This document shows, piece by piece, positions 61,293 to 64,000 of a stretch of 64,000 nucleotides of DNA. The notes under the pieces are model-generated. The model did not search any database. It was not told where the DNA came from and was given only the letters and a program-made list of their open reading frames with translations. Made by a program: the position numbers and the translations under genes. Source of the DNA: Geodermatophilus amargosae (lineage in GTDB: Bacteria; Actinomycetota; Actinomycetes; Mycobacteriales; Geodermatophilaceae); contig NZ_FPBA01000020.1 of NCBI RefSeq assembly GCF_900116515.1, positions 1 to 64,000 on the forward strand, written 5' to 3'. Each line of letters opens with the position of its first letter. The stretch's first letter is position 1.

Positions 61293-62516
61293 ATGGTCGC
61301 AAGGGCACCTTCCACGGCACGTTCCACGCAGGGCCCGCGGTGGCGGCGGTCGATCGCCACCGTGTTCGCCTCGACCGTCCTGGTGCTCGCGCCCGTGGCC
61401 GGCCCCGCCTGGGCGCATCCGACTTCGCCACCCGGCGATGCCCCTGCCTGGTGCCGGGACAGCGGGACGACGGCCCAGCTGGACGAGGTGATCTCCACGA
61501 CGCTGCGTGAGACAGGGGTCCCGGGAGCGGTCGTCGGGGTGTGGGGGCCGCACTGCAGGTACGAGAAGGCGTTCGGCGTCGCCGACGAGGCCACCGGGGC
61601 GCCCATGCGCACGGACTTCTACCACCGCATCGGCAGCGAGACGAAGACCTTCACGGTCACCGGGGTCCTTCAGCTCGTCGACGAGGGCCTGGTGGGGTTG
61701 GACGACCCCATCGGCGACTACGTCCCGGGGGTGCCGGAAGGCGACCGGATCACGCTGCGCCAGCTGGCCCGGATGCAGAGCGGGCTGTTCAACTACAGCG
61801 AGGACGAGCAGTTCCAGCTCGACCTGGTGACCGATCCGTACCGGCCCTTCACCCCGCAGGAGCTGCTGGGTTACGCCTTCGCCCATCCGCTGGACTTCCC
61901 ACCCGGCGAGGGCTTCCACTACAGCAACACCAACACGATCCTGCTCGCACTCGTCATCGAGAGGGTCAGCGGCCTGCCCCTGCACCAGTACATCGAGGAG
62001 CGCGTGCTCCAGCCGCTCGGACTCGAGGACACGTCCTTCCCCACCGACAACACCTTCCCGGAGCCGCACGCCCAGGGCTACACGCGGACGACCCTGGACG
62101 GCAGCCAGACCGTCGCCACCGACTGGAACCCGTCGTGGGGCTGGGCGGCGGGGGCGATGATCTCGACCCTGGACGACATGCGGACCTGGGCTCGGGCCGT
62201 GGCCACCGGCACCCTGCTCGAGCCGGAGACCCAGGCGCAGCGCCTGGAGACGGTCACACCTCCGGGGTTCAACCCCGGCGCCGGCTACGGGCTGGGCATC
62301 TTCGACGCCGAGGGGTGGATCGGGCACAACGGGTCGTTGCCCGGCTACCAGACCCTCGCGGTGTACCTGCCGGAGCGGCACCTCACCCTGGTGGTGCTGC
62401 TCAACACCGACGAGCCCGTCCCCGGCAGCAACGGGGAAGCGCCGTCATCCGCGTTCGGCACCGCGATCACCCAGGTCATCAGCCCCGACCACGTCTTCGA
62501 CCTGAGCCCCGCGTAG
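61293..62516 (+). CDS. serine beta-lactamase-fold hydrolase, secreted
   Basis: 407 residues from ATG 61293, with GGAGG 5 nt upstream (an ATG at 61281 lies 5' of that). A signal peptide ends at GPAWAHP (about residue 41). Catalytic residues: SETK in HRIGSETKTFTVTG, YSN in FHYSNTNTILLAL, and HNG in IGHNGSLPGYQ as the third motif. No C-terminal extra domain, so it is a compact D-Ala-D-Ala carboxypeptidase/esterase-type enzyme at the cell surface. It follows the longer paralogue on the same strand after 270 bp. The stop is TAG. Confidence 0.9.
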   Translation: MVARAPSTARSTQGPRWRRSIATVFASTVLVLAPVAGPAWAHPTSPPGDAPAWCRDSGTTAQLDEVISTTLRETGVPGAVVGVWGPHCRYEKAFGVADEATGAPMRTDFYHRIGSETKTFTVTGVLQLVDEGLVGLDDPIGDYVPGVPEGDRITLRQLARMQSGLFNYSEDEQFQLDLVTDPYRPFTPQELLGYAFAHPLDFPPGEGFHYSNTNTILLALVIERVSGLPLHQYIEERVLQPLGLEDTSFPTDNTFPEPHAQGYTRTTLDGSQTVATDWNPSWGWAAGAMISTLDDMRTWARAVATGTLLEPETQAQRLETVTPPGFNPGAGYGLGIFDAEGWIGHNGSLPGYQTLAVYLPERHLTLVVLLNTDEPVPGSNGEAPSSAFGTAITQVISPDHVFDLSPA

Positions 62517-62694
62517 GCGGGTGCCCGTCGGTTCGACCCCCGGCCGAGGGACCGGGGGGCCAGGCCGGGTGGTCGCGCGAGGCGCGACAGCGCTCCTCCC
62601 GGGTCGAGGTGCCGCACGCCGGCCGCCCGTGGTCGGGAAGCGCTTCCCGGACCTCAGAGGTCCGCGACACCGTCGTCAGCAGAGGGGTGAGGAC

Positions 62695-63705
62695 ATGGAC
62701 GTCTCGGTCGCCTTCCCGACCGCGTTGGACTCGCACGAGGACATCACGCTCGCGGAGGAGCTCGGCTATGCGCGGGCATGGCTCTACGACACCCCGCAGA
62801 ACAGTCCGGACGTGTGGATGTGCCTGGCTCTCGCCGCGGAGCGCACCACCCGGATCGGTCTCGGGCCCGGCGTCCTGGTCCCCTCGCTGCGGCATCCCAT
62901 GGTCAACGCCGCCGCGACGGCGATGCTGGCGGCGCTGGCGCCCGGCCGGGTGGAGGTGGCCTTCGGGACGGGGTTCTCCGGGCGTAGGGCCATGGGCTAC
63001 GGGGCCATCACGTGGTCGTTCATGGCGGAGTACATCCGGGCGTACCGGGGGCTGTTGCGCGGCGAGGTCGTCGAGTGGGAGGGCGCCGAGATGCAGATGC
63101 TCCACCCGGCCGGTCACGCCCCTCGCCGACCGGTCGACGTACCCATCCTGATCAGCGCCCTGGGGCCGAAGGGCGCCGAGGTCGCGCGGGAGCTGGGCGA
63201 CGGCCTGTACGCGACCCTGCAGCTCCCCGACTTCGCCCGGGAGTTCCCGAGGGTCTCGTACCTGGCCTGGGGCACCGTCCTGGACGAAGGCGAGGACCCG
63301 ACCTCCGAACGGGTCCGCCTCGCGGGCGGTCCCGGCACCGCACTCGCGTGGCATGGCGCGTACGAGTTCGGCGGGCAGGCAGCCGTGGCCGGGCTGGCAG
63401 GCGGTGGGGCCTGGAACGAGGTGGTGAACCGGACTCCGGAGGAGCGCAGGCACATCGCCGTACACACGGGTCACTGCGTCGAGCTCAACGAGGCCGACCG
63501 GGCGGCGTGGGATGCAGGGGGCTCCTCGCTGCTCGGACCGACCACGCTCAGCGGGACGCGGGAGGAGGTCCGCGACAAGCTCGGCGAACTCGCCGACAGC
63601 GGTGTCACCGAGATCGTCTTCCAGCCGTGCGGACCGGACGTCCGCCGTGAGCTCGAGACGTTCCTCGAGGTGGCCAGCCGCTCGACGACTGCTGTCCGCA
63701 GCTGA
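62695..63705 (+). CDS. LLM-class F420-dependent oxidoreductase
   Basis: 336 residues. A luciferase-like TIM barrel: VAFPTALDSHEDITLAEELG, ERTTRIGLGPGVLVPSLRHP, GRVEVAFGTGFSGRRAMGYG, MAEYIRAYRGLLRGEVVEWE, and VPILISALGPKGAEVARELG. These make the flavin/F420 pocket at the barrel mouth. Such enzymes use the deazaflavin F420, abundant in actinobacteria, to reduce or oxidise many substrates. The binding site AGAGGGGTGAGG is upstream. It is followed 17 bp later by a PPOX-type start, another F420-type family. Confidence 0.9.
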   Translation: MDVSVAFPTALDSHEDITLAEELGYARAWLYDTPQNSPDVWMCLALAAERTTRIGLGPGVLVPSLRHPMVNAAATAMLAALAPGRVEVAFGTGFSGRRAMGYGAITWSFMAEYIRAYRGLLRGEVVEWEGAEMQMLHPAGHAPRRPVDVPILISALGPKGAEVARELGDGLYATLQLPDFAREFPRVSYLAWGTVLDEGEDPTSERVRLAGGPGTALAWHGAYEFGGQAAVAGLAGGGAWNEVVNRTPEERRHIAVHTGHCVELNEADRAAWDAGGSSLLGPTTLSGTREEVRDKLGELADSGVTEIVFQPCGPDVRRELETFLEVASRSTTAVRS

Positions 63706-63722
63706 CCGACCGGTGCGTCCCG

Positions 63723-64000
63723 GTGCGGACAGCGGAGCTGCGCGAGCGTTCCGCCTCCGCCACCGTTGCTCGCCTGGCGACCGTCCGCCCGGACGGTGCT
63801 CCTCACCTCGTCCCGGTCGTGTTCGCGGCATCCGCCGACACCGCCTGGCCGGCCGTCGACGCCGGACCCGAGCGGACGACGCAGCTGCAGCGGTCGACCG
63901 ACCTGCGGCGTGAGCGCCGGTGCGCCCTGCTGGTCGACCACGACGAGCAGTACCGGAGCCGCTGTGGTCCGAGTAAACGATCAGGAGCGAGAGCACGAGA
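63723..64000 (+). pseudogene. PPOX-class F420-dependent enzyme, damaged and cut by the edge
   Basis: From a GTG at 63723: SASATVARLATVRPDGAPHL, VPVVFAASADTAW, VDAGPERTTQLQRSTDLRRE, and CALLVDHDEQYRSR, matching in order the TIGR03668-type PPOX barrel. The family then reads WSRLWWVRADG; here one frame gives SRCGPSKRS and another gives LWSE-stop, so a small deletion with frameshift lies near 63965. No stop is met before the window end. The strand after VFA is also short. Probably non-functional. Confidence 0.65.

Overview
The window is very GC-rich, densely coding actinobacterial DNA. It has WhiB, F420-type enzymes, a two-part acyl-CoA dehydrogenase, many GTG starts and many four-base start/stop overlaps. 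Gene content fits Geodermatophilaceae (Blastococcus, Geodermatophilus, Modestobacter). The strongest pointer is an in-frame TAG at the U of the UGSC motif of a selenoprotein-family gene at 58377-58895. UAG-directed selenocysteine has been reported for Geodermatophilus and Blastococcus.

Left third (1-18930): integrative elements stacked at the 3' end of a tRNA-Ala(GGC) gene. Copies of the tRNA 3' end lie at 534-574, 8507-8556 and 18852-18901. Each follows an integrase 3' end: a scrap, a C-terminal third, and one intact gene. An IS110 transposase start lies at the left edge. The first bounded segment (574-8507) is decaying cargo: a glycosyltransferase, a Gfo/Idh oxidoreductase, a broken MDR dehydrogenase, a histidine phosphatase, a ComF-like phosphoribosyltransferase plus the ruin of a second copy, a glycerophosphodiesterase and a HisN-like fragment. 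The second (8507-18901, about 10.4 kb) is a compact prophage-like element. It has an integrase, an XRE repressor, an excisionase-like protein, a split DnaB-type helicase, a small terminase, an HK97 capsid, a WhiB protein and a NYN nuclease, but no portal, large terminase, tail or lysis genes. This is the plan of the mycobacterial phiRv1/phiRv2 elements and of capsid-carrying satellites.

Centre (19-38.5 kb), core chromosome: an M23 peptidase; a four-gene polyol dehydrogenase, HAD phosphatase, TagF-like transferase and nucleotidyltransferase operon that could make a polyol-phosphate wall polymer; a copper operon (anti-sigma, CopC-CopD, YcnI, SCO1, membrane protein) divergent from an ECF sigma gene; a DUF47-Pit phosphate pair; a TauE/SafE exporter behind a Cys-containing leader peptide; an epimerase; DUF5994; TypA; and a YceI/MarR divergent pair.

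Right part (38.5-64 kb): a two-component system whose kinase and regulator lie in one open frame; a MacB-like ABC exporter; a fatty-acid/CoA block (enoyl-CoA hydratase, two acyl-CoA dehydrogenases, TetR, methyltransferase, two acyl-CoA ligases) with a shared candidate operator; a TrkA-N potassium channel; NmrA/HxlR; a MetX-like hydrolase; a thioredoxin-fold gene coupled to the UGSC gene; two serine beta-lactamase-fold hydrolases; an LLM oxidoreductase; and a damaged PPOX gene at the edge. A 54-55 bp palindromic repeat occurs three times, once inside a broken SnoaL-like gene.
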